Shown: one piece after another, positions 1-7,414 of the stretch
Layout: every line of letters begins with the position of its first letter
Position numbering within the stretch: position 1 is the stretch's first letter
Assembly (NCBI GenBank): GCA_015662175.1
Contig: DQUR01000100.1
Location: 1-13,072 of the forward strand
Reading direction: 5' to 3'
Source: Thermococcus paralvinellae
GTDB lineage: Archaea; Methanobacteriota_B; Thermococci; Thermococcales; Thermococcaceae
Length of the DNA: 13,072 nucleotides
Program-made: the position numbers and the translations under genes
The notes under the pieces: model-generated
Told to the model about the DNA's origin: nothing
Database searches by the model: none
The model's input: only the letters and a program-made list of their open reading frames with translations

Positions 1-105
1 ATGGAGAACGAAATCCCAGCCCCAAAAGACGGCATCGTAAAGAAAATCCTCATAAAAGAAGGCGACACAGTAAACACAGGACAACCACTAATAGAGATTG
101 CCTAA
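1..105 (+). CDS. Biotin carboxyl carrier protein, C-terminal end (5' partial)
   Basis: The frame encodes 34 residues beginning MENEIPAPKDG and ending GQPLIEIA. This is the second half of a biotinyl domain. In this family the biotinylated lysine lies in an AMKM motif, and the first Met of the window is the Met just after that lysine. The ATG at position 1 is therefore not a start; the lysine and the rest of the gene lie upstream. The KEGDTV and GQPL segments are typical of the beta-hairpins of the domain. In Thermococcales such carriers serve a methylmalonyl-CoA/oxaloacetate decarboxylase-type membrane complex or an acyl-CoA carboxylase; which one cannot be told from this fragment. Confidence 0.9.
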   Translation: MENEIPAPKDGIVKKILIKEGDTVNTGQPLIEIA

Positions 106-172
106 TTTGTTAAGTGAAAACTTGCATACTACAAAAAGAAATGGGGCTATAATTTTATAAGATAATTGGAAA

Positions 173-209
173 TATTTTTCAAATTTTTGCCATTTTTATT
201 CAAATTTTG
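173..209 (+). terminator. Probable T-run terminator after the biotin carrier gene
   Basis: Four runs of four or five T lie within about 35 bases, 70-100 bases after the biotin carrier stop. Archaeal RNA polymerase terminates at such runs. The rest of 106-290 is AT-rich with no gene that I can support. Confidence 0.35.
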
Positions 210-293
210 GTACAATCCTCTAATCTTTTAAACATTTAAATGATAAAATCTTCCAGAAGTTTTTGCAATTTATTCAAAAAATTCTCAAAAACC

Positions 294-301
294 CTTATAT
301 A
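294..301 (+). promoter_or_regulatory. TATA box for cstA
   Basis: CTTATATA is preceded by an A-rich BRE-like stretch (CAAAAAC). Transcription should begin near 325, giving a leader of about 30 nt before the ATG at 355. Confidence 0.6.
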
Positions 302-354
302 CCCAATGTTCAAAAAGTGAAAAATGAAAAATTTTGTGCATGGGGGCGCTGAAA

Positions 355-2055
355 ATGAATTCAACAGTCATTATTTTGGTTGCCGCTTTGACATATGCGG
401 GAATGTACATGCTGTATGGAAAAGCCCTTCAGAACAAGGTCGTTAAGGCGGATCCAAACAGGCCCACCCCTGCCCACAAACTCTACGATGGCGTTGACTA
501 TGTTCCAGCCCATCCAGTGGTTCTCTACGGGCACCACTTTGCTTCAATAGCTGGTGCGGGTCCAATAGTTGGTCCGGCAGTGGCAATGGCATGGGGATGG
601 CTTCCGTCACTGCTATGGGTCTGGTTCGGAAACGTCTTTATCGGGGCAGTTCACGACTATCTGGCACTGATGTCATCCGTTAGATACGATGGTAAGTCAA
701 TACAGTGGGTTGCCGGCAAATTGATGAGCAAGAGAACCAGCATGGCCTTTGAGCTTTACGTCTGGTTCGCTCTGGTGCTTGTAATAGCGGCATTCGCATC
801 TGTCATCTCAGGAATTTTTGTTGGAACTCCCGAGGCAGCAACTGCATCACTGTTATTCCTGATAGATGCAGTGATCCTTGGATACCTGCTGTACAAGGTG
901 AGGATTAACTTCTACGCTGGAACAATGATTGGTCTCATATTCCTCGTGTTTGCAATATGGCTTGGATTTAAATTCCCGCTCGTTGCAGACAAGCACACAT
1001 GGATGATTGTCTTGGGCATCTACATCATCATAGCTTCATCGCTACCGGTATGGGTTCTTCTACAACCAAGAGACTACCTCAATGCATACATTCTCTGGTT
1101 CGGACTGCTCCTTGGCGGTGTTGCCTTCATAGTCGTGGGGCTCAAGGGTGCTGGAACATTCACCGCACCAGCATTTACAACATGGTCAGCCAACGTTGTC
1201 GGTGGAAAACCATCACCCTTCTGGCCAACCGTCCCATTGGTAATTGCATGTGGTGCGTTGAGTGGATTCCACTCAATAGTTGGCTCTGGAACCACATCAA
1301 AGCAGTTGGACAATGAACTTCACGGATTGCTCGTGGGATACGGCGGAATGTTTACAGAGGGCTTCCTTTCGACAATTGTCATCACATCAATTGCAGTCTA
1401 TGGCCTAAAAGTGTTCCAAGCAATGGACATACCGGTTGACATCAGCAACTGGGGTTCCCAATATGCGATCCAGGTTGTAAAGCACAAAATAAAGGTAGGA
1501 ATATTTGCAAAGAGCTACGCTTACGGACTTGAAGATGCATTTGGAATTCCATTCAAGACTGGTGCAGTGTTTGCAAGTCTCTGGGTCTCGGCTTTCGCGC
1601 TCACAACACTGGATACAGCCACAAGACTTGGAAGGTTCGCTTGGCAAGAAATCATGGACATAATTCACGGACCGGAAATCCTTAAGAACAAGTGGATTGC
1701 ATCAATAATCCTTGTCATATTTGGTATCTACATGGCCTGGGGTGGGAGCTGGCTTATCATCTGGCCAGCATTCAGCGGTATGAACCAGATGCTGGCAAGC
1801 ATTGCGATGATGACAGCTTCCCTGTGGGTTGCAAAGGTTCAGAGACCAGAAGGAGCGTGGAAGTGGGCAGTGATAATCCCGGCGCTCTTCCTGTGGATCA
1901 CTGTAACGGTGGCACTCATCTGGTTCCTCATCGTCGTCAAGCCCGGAATCTGGGTGCGCATCATTACCGTTATTGGCCTGCTCCTCAACCTGCTCCTTGT
2001 TATCGACTGGTACGCTGCTTGGAAGAGGCCTGCCGAGGAGTACGCAGCCGCCTGA
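355..2055 (+). CDS. cstA: CstA-family carbon starvation transporter
   Basis: 566-residue polytopic membrane protein of the CstA family, which imports peptides or pyruvate-like nutrients in bacteria; the archaeal substrate is not established. Family hallmarks include the N-terminal DGVDYVPAHPVVLYGHHFASIAGAGPI-type block (about residues 42-70, with the HHFASIAG core) and a GFHSIVGSGTTSKQL block near residue 305, followed by GYGGMFTEGF. Many hydrophobic helices run to the C-terminus. It is shorter than E. coli CstA (about 700 residues), as is common in archaea. I chose ATG 355 because GGGGG (342-346) sits at SD distance and the first helix begins directly (MNSTVIILV). In-frame TTG 334 and ATG 340 are alternatives. 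It has its own TATA box and a T-rich stretch after the stop, so it is probably monocistronic. Confidence 0.93.
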   Translation: MNSTVIILVAALTYAGMYMLYGKALQNKVVKADPNRPTPAHKLYDGVDYVPAHPVVLYGHHFASIAGAGPIVGPAVAMAWGWLPSLLWVWFGNVFIGAVHDYLALMSSVRYDGKSIQWVAGKLMSKRTSMAFELYVWFALVLVIAAFASVISGIFVGTPEAATASLLFLIDAVILGYLLYKVRINFYAGTMIGLIFLVFAIWLGFKFPLVADKHTWMIVLGIYIIIASSLPVWVLLQPRDYLNAYILWFGLLLGGVAFIVVGLKGAGTFTAPAFTTWSANVVGGKPSPFWPTVPLVIACGALSGFHSIVGSGTTSKQLDNELHGLLVGYGGMFTEGFLSTIVITSIAVYGLKVFQAMDIPVDISNWGSQYAIQVVKHKIKVGIFAKSYAYGLEDAFGIPFKTGAVFASLWVSAFALTTLDTATRLGRFAWQEIMDIIHGPEILKNKWIASIILVIFGIYMAWGGSWLIIWPAFSGMNQMLASIAMMTASLWVAKVQRPEGAWKWAVIIPALFLWITVTVALIWFLIVVKPGIWVRIITVIGLLLNLLLVIDWYAAWKRPAEEYAAA

Positions 2056-2081
2056 GTTTTCTCATCCTTTTTATCTTTTTT
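2056..2081 (+). terminator. T-rich terminator after cstA
   Basis: The 26 bases after the cstA stop are almost all pyrimidine and end in TTTTTATCTTTTTT. The next gene's ribosome binding site begins immediately after, so some readthrough may feed the following operon. Confidence 0.5.
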
Positions 2082-2092
2082 GGGGTGATATA

Positions 2093-2371
2093 ATGGTAAA
2101 AATTCTGGAGGATATTGGGCATTTCATTAAAGGTTTTCTCAGCGCATTTAAACAGCAATCAACCGAATATCTTGAGTTTGAAGAAAGGGAGCTGGAAAAC
2201 GTTTTCACACTGCTTCTCATGGGTTCATTTGTAGGGATTCCCTCTCCCCCCACCACCCTCGTTATGCGGTTAATGCCCCACATGGTCAGGGAGATATACG
2301 TTATGCAACAGAGGGTCGTTGATATGGATGATATATTCGGTGAAATCTCCGCGCTCTTTGAAATCACATGA
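2093..2371 (+). CDS. Small hydrophobic protein, first gene of the ATPase operon
   Basis: 92 residues; I do not recognise the family. ATG 2093 follows GGGGTGAT (2082-2089) at ideal spacing. Residues 1-35 are amphipathic and charged (FEERELEN). Residues 37-49 are strongly hydrophobic (VFTLLLMGSFVGI) and run into a PSPP turn (50-53). A Met-rich amphipathic segment (VMRLMPHMV, REIYVMQQ) follows, with an acidic tail. It could be a short membrane-associated protein or a helical partner of the downstream ATPase. Its stop overlaps the ribosome binding site of the next gene, so the two are co-transcribed and probably translationally coupled. It has no cysteine. Confidence 0.75.
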   Translation: MVKILEDIGHFIKGFLSAFKQQSTEYLEFEERELENVFTLLLMGSFVGIPSPPTTLVMRLMPHMVREIYVMQQRVVDMDDIFGEISALFEIT

Positions 2372-2381
2372 AGGTGATAAA

Positions 2382-3374
2382 ATGAGAGAATACCTTCTAC
2401 CAAAAGATGGGTTCAGGGTTCTCTTTTTTATAGGGAAAGGGGGTGTTGGGAAAACCACGAGCGCTGCTGCTACATCAATAGCTCTCTCAAAAAGGGGATA
2501 TAAAACACTGGTAGTTTCCATAGATCCTGCCCATAACCTCGGGGATGTTCTCATGGTGAAATTAAGTGATAAACCACGGAAAATATTAGAGAACCTCTAT
2601 GCAATGGAGCTTGACATGGAAGGGCTCATTCAAGGCTATTTGAAACACCTTGAAAAAAACTTAAAGCACATGTATAGGTATTTAACTGTAATAAACCTGG
2701 AGAAATACTTCGAAATCCTGAGGTTTTCTCCCGGCATTGAGGAGTATGCAACGCTTGAGGCAATTAGGGAGATTTTAATGGATGGGGAAAAATGGGATGT
2801 AATTGTTTTCGACACGCCCCCAACTGGACTGACTTTAAGGGTTCTTGCTTTGCCGAGGATATCTCTGATATGGACCGACAGGTTGATTGAGATAAGGAGG
2901 AAAATCCTTGAAAGAAGGAAAGCCATAGAGAAAATACATGGAGAAAGAAAGTTCATTGTTAAGGGGCGGGAGTATAAGCTGCCAAGCGACGAGAAAGAGG
3001 ATTCGGTAATGAAGGAGCTCAAAAAATATAGGGAAGAGATTGAATTCGTGCACAAAGTAATAACCAATCCCGAGAAAACCACGGTCGTGGCGGTGATGAA
3101 TCCGGAAATGCTGCCACTCCATGAGACAGAGAGAGCCTATGAGAGTTTAAATAAGTTCAAAATACCATTCAGGCTCATTATCATAAACAAGGTACTTGAG
3201 CTTGAGGAAGTTCCCCCAAAACTTAAGGTTAAAATCGAGGCTCAAAAGAGAGTTCTCGAGCTTGCAAAAAGCAAATTTAAAGGAATAGATTTAGTTAAGA
3301 TTCCAATGTTCGAGGAGGAACCAAGAGGTTTGGAATGGCTCGAAAGGATAGGGGGAATAATAGTTGGAACTTGA
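2382..3374 (+). CDS. Get3/ArsA-like P-loop ATPase, cysteine-free
   Basis: 330-residue SIMIBI-class ATPase of the ArsA/Get3 family. Seen: the deviant Walker A GKGGVGKTT (residues 18-26, signature Lys19), switch I DPAHNLGD (48-55; Asp48 matches the catalytic Asp of Get3), and switch II-like DTPPTGLTLRVL (144-155). A charged helical insertion spans about 165-245, where Get3 proteins carry the client-binding region. A C-terminal IPMFEEEPRGLEWL resembles the ArsA A-loop. The start is ATG 2382, behind AGGTGAT. There is no cysteine, so both the Get3 zinc CxxC and the ArsA arsenite-binding cysteines are absent; an arsenite pump role is unlikely. Family members dimerise and use ATP to deliver membrane or partner proteins. 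The client here is unknown, but the flanking hydrophobic and membrane proteins are candidates. The stop overlaps the next gene by 11 bp. Confidence 0.88.
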   Translation: MREYLLPKDGFRVLFFIGKGGVGKTTSAAATSIALSKRGYKTLVVSIDPAHNLGDVLMVKLSDKPRKILENLYAMELDMEGLIQGYLKHLEKNLKHMYRYLTVINLEKYFEILRFSPGIEEYATLEAIREILMDGEKWDVIVFDTPPTGLTLRVLALPRISLIWTDRLIEIRRKILERRKAIEKIHGERKFIVKGREYKLPSDEKEDSVMKELKKYREEIEFVHKVITNPEKTTVVAVMNPEMLPLHETERAYESLNKFKIPFRLIIINKVLELEEVPPKLKVKIEAQKRVLELAKSKFKGIDLVKIPMFEEEPRGLEWLERIGGIIVGT

Positions 3375-3657
3375 CAGCATATATGAGCTTCTCAAAACGG
3401 TTAAAGAACCAATTAGTGAGGAGGATATAGTTAAGCTCGGGATAGTTGCCAGAATAGTCAAGGACAACAACAGGATAATAATCTACCTTGATCTGGCACG
3501 AAGAGCTCCAAAAAGTCCCTTTGAAATGGCGGTTATCTGGACCGTCCATGCAAAGATTGTTAGGGAAATAGTAAAAGTTTTAGAGGGTAAGGTTCCTGAA
3601 TTTGAGATAATTGATAACATGACCCTTCAGAGGTATTATCCAATCGAGGAGGTTTAA
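3364..3657 (+). CDS. Divergent DUF59/MIP18-like protein without cysteine
   Basis: 97 residues. The pattern LLKTVKEPISEEDIVKLGIV, then a beta-strand pair, then a long helix (AVIWTVHAKIVREIVKVLEG) fits the DUF59/MIP18 fold, whose usual signature is DPEL..nIVdLGLV followed by TxxxCP. Here DPEL reads EPIS and the reactive Cys region reads RRAPKSP, so the Fe-S-related cysteine is missing. The TTG at 3364 follows an in-frame stop (3361-3363), and the next Met lies well inside the fold, so TTG is the only sensible start; GGGGG at 3351-3355 serves as ribosome binding site. It overlaps the ATPase gene by 11 bp. Fusion of DUF59 to a related ATPase in bacterial Mrp/ApbC proteins supports a functional link. 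The family assignment is moderate. Confidence 0.72.
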   Translation: MELDSIYELLKTVKEPISEEDIVKLGIVARIVKDNNRIIIYLDLARRAPKSPFEMAVIWTVHAKIVREIVKVLEGKVPEFEIIDNMTLQRYYPIEEV

Positions 3658-3659
3658 AC

Positions 3660-4322
3660 ATGGACATAAAGGTTTCACCGGGGGTGTTAATGGTTATTAT
3701 GGTTCTGGCAGGGGTGGCATCAATCCAGTTCTTCAAAGGGCGAAGGTTAAACCTAATGCTGATGCAGCATTATTTAAGGGCGATTGAGGAGGTAATAAAG
3801 CCCAAAGACAAAGAGTATGTATGGCTTGGGGGATACATTGGGTTCAGGGCATACTACAAGGTTAACGAAGGCAACATAGACAAGTTTGAATACACGTTAA
3901 CCCTGTTACCAAGGCAGAGTATATTCTACATGCCCATCTCAAAGATGATAAGCAGGCATGACAAACTCTACATAGTTGTAAGACCATATTCGCAGATAAA
4001 AAGAGAGGCACACTTGATTCAGAAACGTTACTACCGTATAAGACCAAAAATTGAGGATGAAGAGCTTCTTCAAAGGGACTTCATTGAGGTCAATGGAAAA
4101 CAGTATGAGGCCTTATTTGAAAAACAAAGGGATGTTGAGCTGCTTAGAGAGTTTCTCCAGGGCTTTTCAAAGCCGGAAAATGTTAAGCATGTCGCATTAA
4201 CTCCAAAGACCAATGTATTCTACATTCTCATGAAGCCGGAACCAGAAACAATTCAAGATGATATTAAACACGTTGTCAGGTTTACCAACGAAAAGCTGAG
4301 AGAAAGTCCATTTGAGAGCTAA
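3660..4322 (+). CDS. Membrane-anchored protein of unknown function, last gene of the ATPase operon
   Basis: 220 residues; family not recognised. One hydrophobic helix (about 7-24, VSPGVLMVIMVLAGVASIQFF) is followed by KGRR, so the positive-inside rule puts the remaining 195 residues in the cytoplasm. That domain mixes beta and alpha segments (WLGGYIGFRAYYKV, LYIVVRP, FYILMKP) and is rich in Lys, Arg and aromatics. There is no cysteine. ATG 3660 lies 2 nt after the previous stop and has a strong GAGGAGGT (3646-3653) inside the end of that gene, so it is part of the same transcript. A cytoplasmic domain tethered to the membrane could recruit the ATPase; this is inference from context only. Confidence 0.82.
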   Translation: MDIKVSPGVLMVIMVLAGVASIQFFKGRRLNLMLMQHYLRAIEEVIKPKDKEYVWLGGYIGFRAYYKVNEGNIDKFEYTLTLLPRQSIFYMPISKMISRHDKLYIVVRPYSQIKREAHLIQKRYYRIRPKIEDEELLQRDFIEVNGKQYEALFEKQRDVELLREFLQGFSKPENVKHVALTPKTNVFYILMKPEPETIQDDIKHVVRFTNEKLRESPFES

Positions 4323-4330
4323 ATCCCTTT

Positions 4331-5332
4331 TCATGTTATCATAACATAGAAGTACCTGTCAAGGGAAGAGTGAACCCTCTGATAGTGCTTCTCCAAAACT
4401 TCAAACCCTATTTTTTCGGCAACTTTTTCAGCATTAAACTCGGCGGGAAAGGCGATACTTAAATGGCCATCAAGGACTTCATAGATACTCATTAATGCTT
4501 TTTCATAAAGTTCCTCCCTCTTTCTTCCGGCCAAAGTTGCTGAGGAACCGTAGGGAGGGTCAGTTGCCACCGCTTCAAAAGTCTTGTCAGGGAAGATTTC
4601 CCTGAGCTTGGTTGCATCCCCCTGCTTTAGGACGTAATCCCTAATCCTAAAATACTCGAGGTTTATCCTTGCCCCATCAACCATGTCCTTACGCAAATCA
4701 ACACCATAAACCTTCAGGCCCATTAATCCAGCCTCTATTAGGATCCCACCGGTGCCCATGAAGGGATCGAGAACTTCCTTTCTTGCCCTTGCCAAATTTA
4801 CCATGGCCCTTGCGATCCTTGGGGGCAGGGCGATCGGCTTATAAAAGGGTCTTTTATGTGCTTTCCTCTCATCAAAGGATTTTGCTTTGAAAGCTCTAAC
4901 CCTAACACCAACCCACAGCTTTCTCCCACAGTAAACCCTCACGAGGGTGTTAGGATTGGATAAATTTACCTTGAATCCCTGTTTGTAAATTATTGCACCG
5001 AGTTTCTTTTCGAGATTCTTAACATCATGGGCACAATTTCTCATGACTTCCCTGTCGACCTTGAATGTCCCAGTTATGTATTCACCCCAATCAATGCTTT
5101 CCGCTTTGGCATAAAGTTCTTTAACGCTCTCTGCTGAAAAAAGCAAAATTCCATACTCGTGGGCCATTCCAAGTCTATCCAAAAACGGAAATGCCTTCTC
5201 ATTACCTTTAACTGCCAGAAACAGATGATCGTTTTCAACAATTTTAAACCCTTTATCCGCGAGCTCAAGGAGTGCTTTAACTTCACCTTTAGCCAAGCCG
5301 GGTAAATTTCCAAGGATTTCCACGTAGAGCAT
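4331..5332 (-). CDS. trmG10: tRNA (guanine(10)-N2)-dimethyltransferase Trm-G10
   Basis: 333 residues, matching archaeal Trm-G10 (Trm11 family; Pyrococcus abyssi PAB1283 is the studied member). It methylates the N2 of G10 in tRNA with S-adenosylmethionine. An N-terminal THUMP-type RNA-binding region covers roughly residues 45-150 ([15 protein letters not shown], then [13 protein letters not shown]). The Rossmann methyltransferase domain has motif I DPFMGTGG (189-196), an acidic VYGVDL strand (208-213) and motif IV DPPYG (258-262), typical of N2-guanine methylation. There is no clear ribosome binding site before the ATG, and a TATA box lies about 25 nt upstream, so the mRNA is probably leaderless. 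It is convergent with the ATPase operon, with an 8-bp gap. Confidence 0.95.
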   Translation of the reverse strand: MLYVEILGNLPGLAKGEVKALLELADKGFKIVENDHLFLAVKGNEKAFPFLDRLGMAHEYGILLFSAESVKELYAKAESIDWGEYITGTFKVDREVMRNCAHDVKNLEKKLGAIIYKQGFKVNLSNPNTLVRVYCGRKLWVGVRVRAFKAKSFDERKAHKRPFYKPIALPPRIARAMVNLARARKEVLDPFMGTGGILIEAGLMGLKVYGVDLRKDMVDGARINLEYFRIRDYVLKQGDATKLREIFPDKTFEAVATDPPYGSSATLAGRKREELYEKALMSIYEVLDGHLSIAFPAEFNAEKVAEKIGFEVLEKHYQRVHSSLDRYFYVMIT

Positions 5333-5352
5333 AATGAAAGTTTAGGAAGGCT

Positions 5353-5362
5353 GTTTTAAATC
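5353..5362 (-). promoter_or_regulatory. TATA box for trmG10
   Basis: On the minus strand GATTTAAAAC is centred about 25 nt before the ATG at 5332, and no Shine-Dalgarno sequence lies between. This fits a leaderless transcript. Confidence 0.5.
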
Positions 5363-5409
5363 TTTGCTTACATCGCAAATTTAGGCTGGAAGAGCTATGT
5401 ATCTGAAAA

Positions 5410-5470
5410 CGGGCTCAGAGGGTGTTCACGTCATCACAAATCAGCATGCTTGCTATTCGTCATCGCCTGC
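5410..5470 (-). ncRNA. C/D box guide sRNA (2'-O-methylation guide)
   Basis: Read on the minus strand this intergenic stretch has the full archaeal C/D box layout. Box C is GCGATGA (5466-5460, one mismatch to RUGAUGA). A 15-nt guide follows (5459-5445), then box D' CTGA (5444-5441), a 3-nt spacer, and a perfect box C' GTGATGA (5437-5431). A 12-nt guide (5430-5419) leads to box D CTGA (5418-5415). Short GC-rich flanks (GAGCAG / GCCCG) close it, and total length is about 60 nt. By the N+5 rule the targets would be the U pairing opposite 5423 and the C opposite 5449. I do not recognise the target RNAs. A TATA box lies at the right distance upstream. Confidence 0.85.
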
Positions 5471-5487
5471 TCCTATTATTTCCACCT

Positions 5488-5497
5488 GTTTTTAAGG
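5488..5497 (-). promoter_or_regulatory. TATA box for the C/D box sRNA
   Basis: On the minus strand CCTTAAAAAC lies about 25 nt before the predicted sRNA 5' end near 5470. This supports independent transcription of the sRNA. Confidence 0.45.
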
Positions 5498-5507
5498 TTT
5501 TAGGCAA

Positions 5508-5525
5508 ATTTTTTAATTTTATTAT
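5508..5525 (+). promoter_or_regulatory. Promoter region of the alanine aminotransferase
   Basis: A T/A-only stretch (ATTTTTTAATTTTATTA) lies about 45-55 bases before the ATG. Transcription would start near 5540-5550 and leave a short leader carrying the GGTGGT ribosome binding site. The ATATAAT at 5538-5544 is too close to the start to serve a leader with that site. Confidence 0.4.
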
Positions 5526-5567
5526 GGGATTTCTAATCATATAATCACATCGCCAACGGTGGTTGAA

Positions 5568-6764
5568 ATGATTCGTGCATCTAAACGGGCCATGAATGTT
5601 GAATATGCAATTAGAGATGTTGTTCTACCAGCCAGGGAACTTGAAAAACAGGGGGTAAAGATAATCAAGCTTAATATTGGTGATCCCGTTAAGTTCGACT
5701 TTCAGCCACCCCAACACATGAAGGAAGCGTATTGTAGGGCAATTATGGAAGGACACAACTACTATGGAGATAGCGAGGGGGATGTTGAGCTCAGGAAGGC
5801 AATAGTGGAGAGGGAGAAGAAGAAAAATGGTGTTGACATAACTGTGGATGATGTGATGGTAACAGCGGCGGTTACGGAGGCATTACAGTTCATCTTTGGT
5901 GCTATAGTTGAGCCGGGTGATGAGATACTCATTCCAGGACCAAGTTATCCACCGTATGTGGCACTTGTAAAGTTTTATGGGGGAATTCCAAAAGCTTATC
6001 TTGGAATTGAGGAAGAAAGCTGGCAGCCGGATATGGATGATATGAGGAAGAAGATAGGCGAAAAGACAAAGGCCATAGCCGTTATAAATCCAAATAACCC
6101 AACTGGAGCCTTGTATGGCAAAAAAACGCTCAAAGAAATTCTTGATTTAGCGGGAGAATGTGATATCCCAGTTATCAGCGATGAAATCTACGATTTAATG
6201 ACCTATGAAGGAAAGCACGTTTCTCCAGGCTCGTTGACAAAGGATGTCCCTGTAATTGTGATGAACGGTCTCTCAAAGGTATATTTCGCAACAGGATGGA
6301 GATTGGGCTACATGTATTTCGTTGACCCAGAGAACAAGCTTGCCGAAGTAAGGGAAGCAATCGGAAAGCTTGCAAGGGTAAGGCTCTGCCCAAACACACC
6401 GGCACAGAAGGCTGCAATTGCGGGTCTCACCGGCCCTATGGATTACCTTGATGAGTACATGAAAAAGCTCAAAGAGAGGAGGAACTACATCTACAAGAGG
6501 CTAAATGAAATTCCCGGCTTGAGTGCCCAAAAGCCAGAAGGAGCGTTCTATATCTTCCCGCGCATTGAGGAAAAGAGCAAGTGGAATAGTGATAAGGAAT
6601 TCGTGCTGGATGTCCTAAGAAATGCATACATCTTGGTGGTCCACGGCTCAGGATTTGGAGAAGGCGGTGAATGGCACTTCAGGGCTGTTTTCCTACCGCC
6701 GGTCGAGATCCTCGAGCAAGCTATGAATAACTTGGAAAAATTCATGAGAGAGAGGCTTGGTTGA
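5568..6764 (+). CDS. Alanine aminotransferase (PLP-dependent, class I)
   Basis: 398 residues, the length I recall for Pyrococcus furiosus AlaAT, with near-identical N-terminal (MIRASKRA) and central sequence. It interconverts alanine + 2-oxoglutarate with pyruvate + glutamate. In Thermococcales it disposes of pyruvate and amino groups as alanine during fermentation. Seen: NPNNPTG (174-180), DEIY with PLP-contacting Asp205, the Schiff-base Lys237 in NGLSKVYFATGWRLGY, and the substrate carboxylate Arg in HFRAVFLPP near 373. ATG 5568 is chosen over in-frame GTG 5559 because GGTGGT (5558-5563) is then a well-placed ribosome binding site and the protein starts as the P. furiosus one does. It is single, with its own promoter and a T-rich terminator. 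Confidence 0.95.
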   Translation: MIRASKRAMNVEYAIRDVVLPARELEKQGVKIIKLNIGDPVKFDFQPPQHMKEAYCRAIMEGHNYYGDSEGDVELRKAIVEREKKKNGVDITVDDVMVTAAVTEALQFIFGAIVEPGDEILIPGPSYPPYVALVKFYGGIPKAYLGIEEESWQPDMDDMRKKIGEKTKAIAVINPNNPTGALYGKKTLKEILDLAGECDIPVISDEIYDLMTYEGKHVSPGSLTKDVPVIVMNGLSKVYFATGWRLGYMYFVDPENKLAEVREAIGKLARVRLCPNTPAQKAAIAGLTGPMDYLDEYMKKLKERRNYIYKRLNEIPGLSAQKPEGAFYIFPRIEEKSKWNSDKEFVLDVLRNAYILVVHGSGFGEGGEWHFRAVFLPPVEILEQAMNNLEKFMRERLG

Positions 6765-6790
6765 CTTTTCTTCTTTTTGGTCTTTTTTAA
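6765..6790 (+). terminator. T-rich terminator after alanine aminotransferase
   Basis: Directly after the stop come CTTTTCTTCTTTTT and then GGTCTTTTTT, a double poly-T signal typical of archaeal termination. Confidence 0.6.
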
Positions 6791-6824
6791 GCAGGATTCA
6801 AGACAAAAGGAGCGAAAAGGAACA

Positions 6825-7196
6825 TTATTTTTCCAAAATTTTCACCTTCAGCCCGTATTCCTTAAATTGCTCAAAGCTTTTATCGCATGTAACAAGCTCT
6901 GCATTGTGAGCTATGGCCGTTGAGGCTATTAGGAGGTCTTTGGTTGGGGGCATTAACCCTTTGGACATTAAGTCTCTGAATATTTCTCCCGCAATCTCAG
7001 CGCTTGATCTGTCAAAGTCTACCACCGGCATCTTTTCAAGTGCGAGTCTCTGACGAGGTTTCAGCTTTCCACAGAAGAGTTCAAAGAGCACTATTGACGG
7101 GAGGGCATATTCAGCATCCACAGGAAGTTGTGCAGAGACCTTTGAGTTCCCTTTGAAGAGTTCAATTATGACACTGGTGTCCAAGAGTTTATCCAT
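6825..7196 (-). CDS. vapC: VapC-type PIN-domain toxin ribonuclease
   Basis: 123 residues, a normal PIN-domain length. The acidic active-site set is complete: Asp6 in LLDTS, Glu39 in LFELFCGK, Asp87 in [11 protein letters not shown] and Asp105 in TCDKSFE. VapC toxins are Mg2+-dependent endoribonucleases that usually cut tRNA or rRNA when freed from VapB. ATG 7196 is required, since Asp6 belongs to the first strand. The first 31 bp lie inside the end of the antitoxin gene, so the two are translated from one mRNA. The target RNA cannot be told from sequence. No stop or frameshift is present, so the toxin appears intact. Confidence 0.93.
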   Translation of the reverse strand: MDKLLDTSVIIELFKGNSKVSAQLPVDAEYALPSIVLFELFCGKLKPRQRLALEKMPVVDFDRSSAEIAGEIFRDLMSKGLMPPTKDLLIASTAIAHNAELVTCDKSFEQFKEYGLKVKILEK

Positions 7197-7396
7197 TCCT
7201 CAACCTCCCTCATTTCCTTCTCGAATTCCTTGGCCTCTTCCTCAGTCATTGTCCCAAAAGCAATCATAAGGATATCAAAATTGCCCTTCTTTTTCTTACC
7301 AATTAGCTCTCTCAATATTTCAGAAAAGCTCTTTTTACCCTTCATCCTAACAAGCTCATAGTAAACATCATCAGCTATTGTTATCGTTTTTCCCAT
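7166..7396 (-). CDS. vapB: VapB-type antitoxin
   Basis: 76 residues. The N-terminus ([20 protein letters not shown], then [10 protein letters not shown]) is the pattern of the archaeal VapB family with a ribbon-helix-helix DNA-binding domain: a first strand, helix A ([10 protein letters not shown]) and helix B (SFSEILREL). The acidic C-terminal half ([17 protein letters not shown]) would wrap around VapC and block its active site. The start ATG 7396 follows GGTGAT (7405-7400). It is the first gene of the operon, upstream of vapC. A palindrome just upstream is a likely autoregulatory operator. Confidence 0.9.
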   Translation of the reverse strand: MGKTITIADDVYYELVRMKGKKSFSEILRELIGKKKKGNFDILMIAFGTMTEEEAKEFEKEMREVEEWINSWTPVS

Positions 7397-7414
7397 AGGA
7401 TCACCATTTCATGT

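Noticed and set aside
1..3. ATG at position 1 as a start codon
   Set aside because: It is the internal Met that follows the biotinylated lysine in the AMKM motif of the domain.
106..290. Possible RNA gene or CRISPR leader in the AT-rich gap after the biotin carrier gene
   Set aside because: No repeats, no C/D boxes and no stable stem were found; only T-runs and the cstA promoter at its end.
2382..3374. Arsenite-transport ATPase ArsA as the function
   Set aside because: There is a single ATPase unit without cysteines and no arsB/arsR neighbour, so only family membership is supported.
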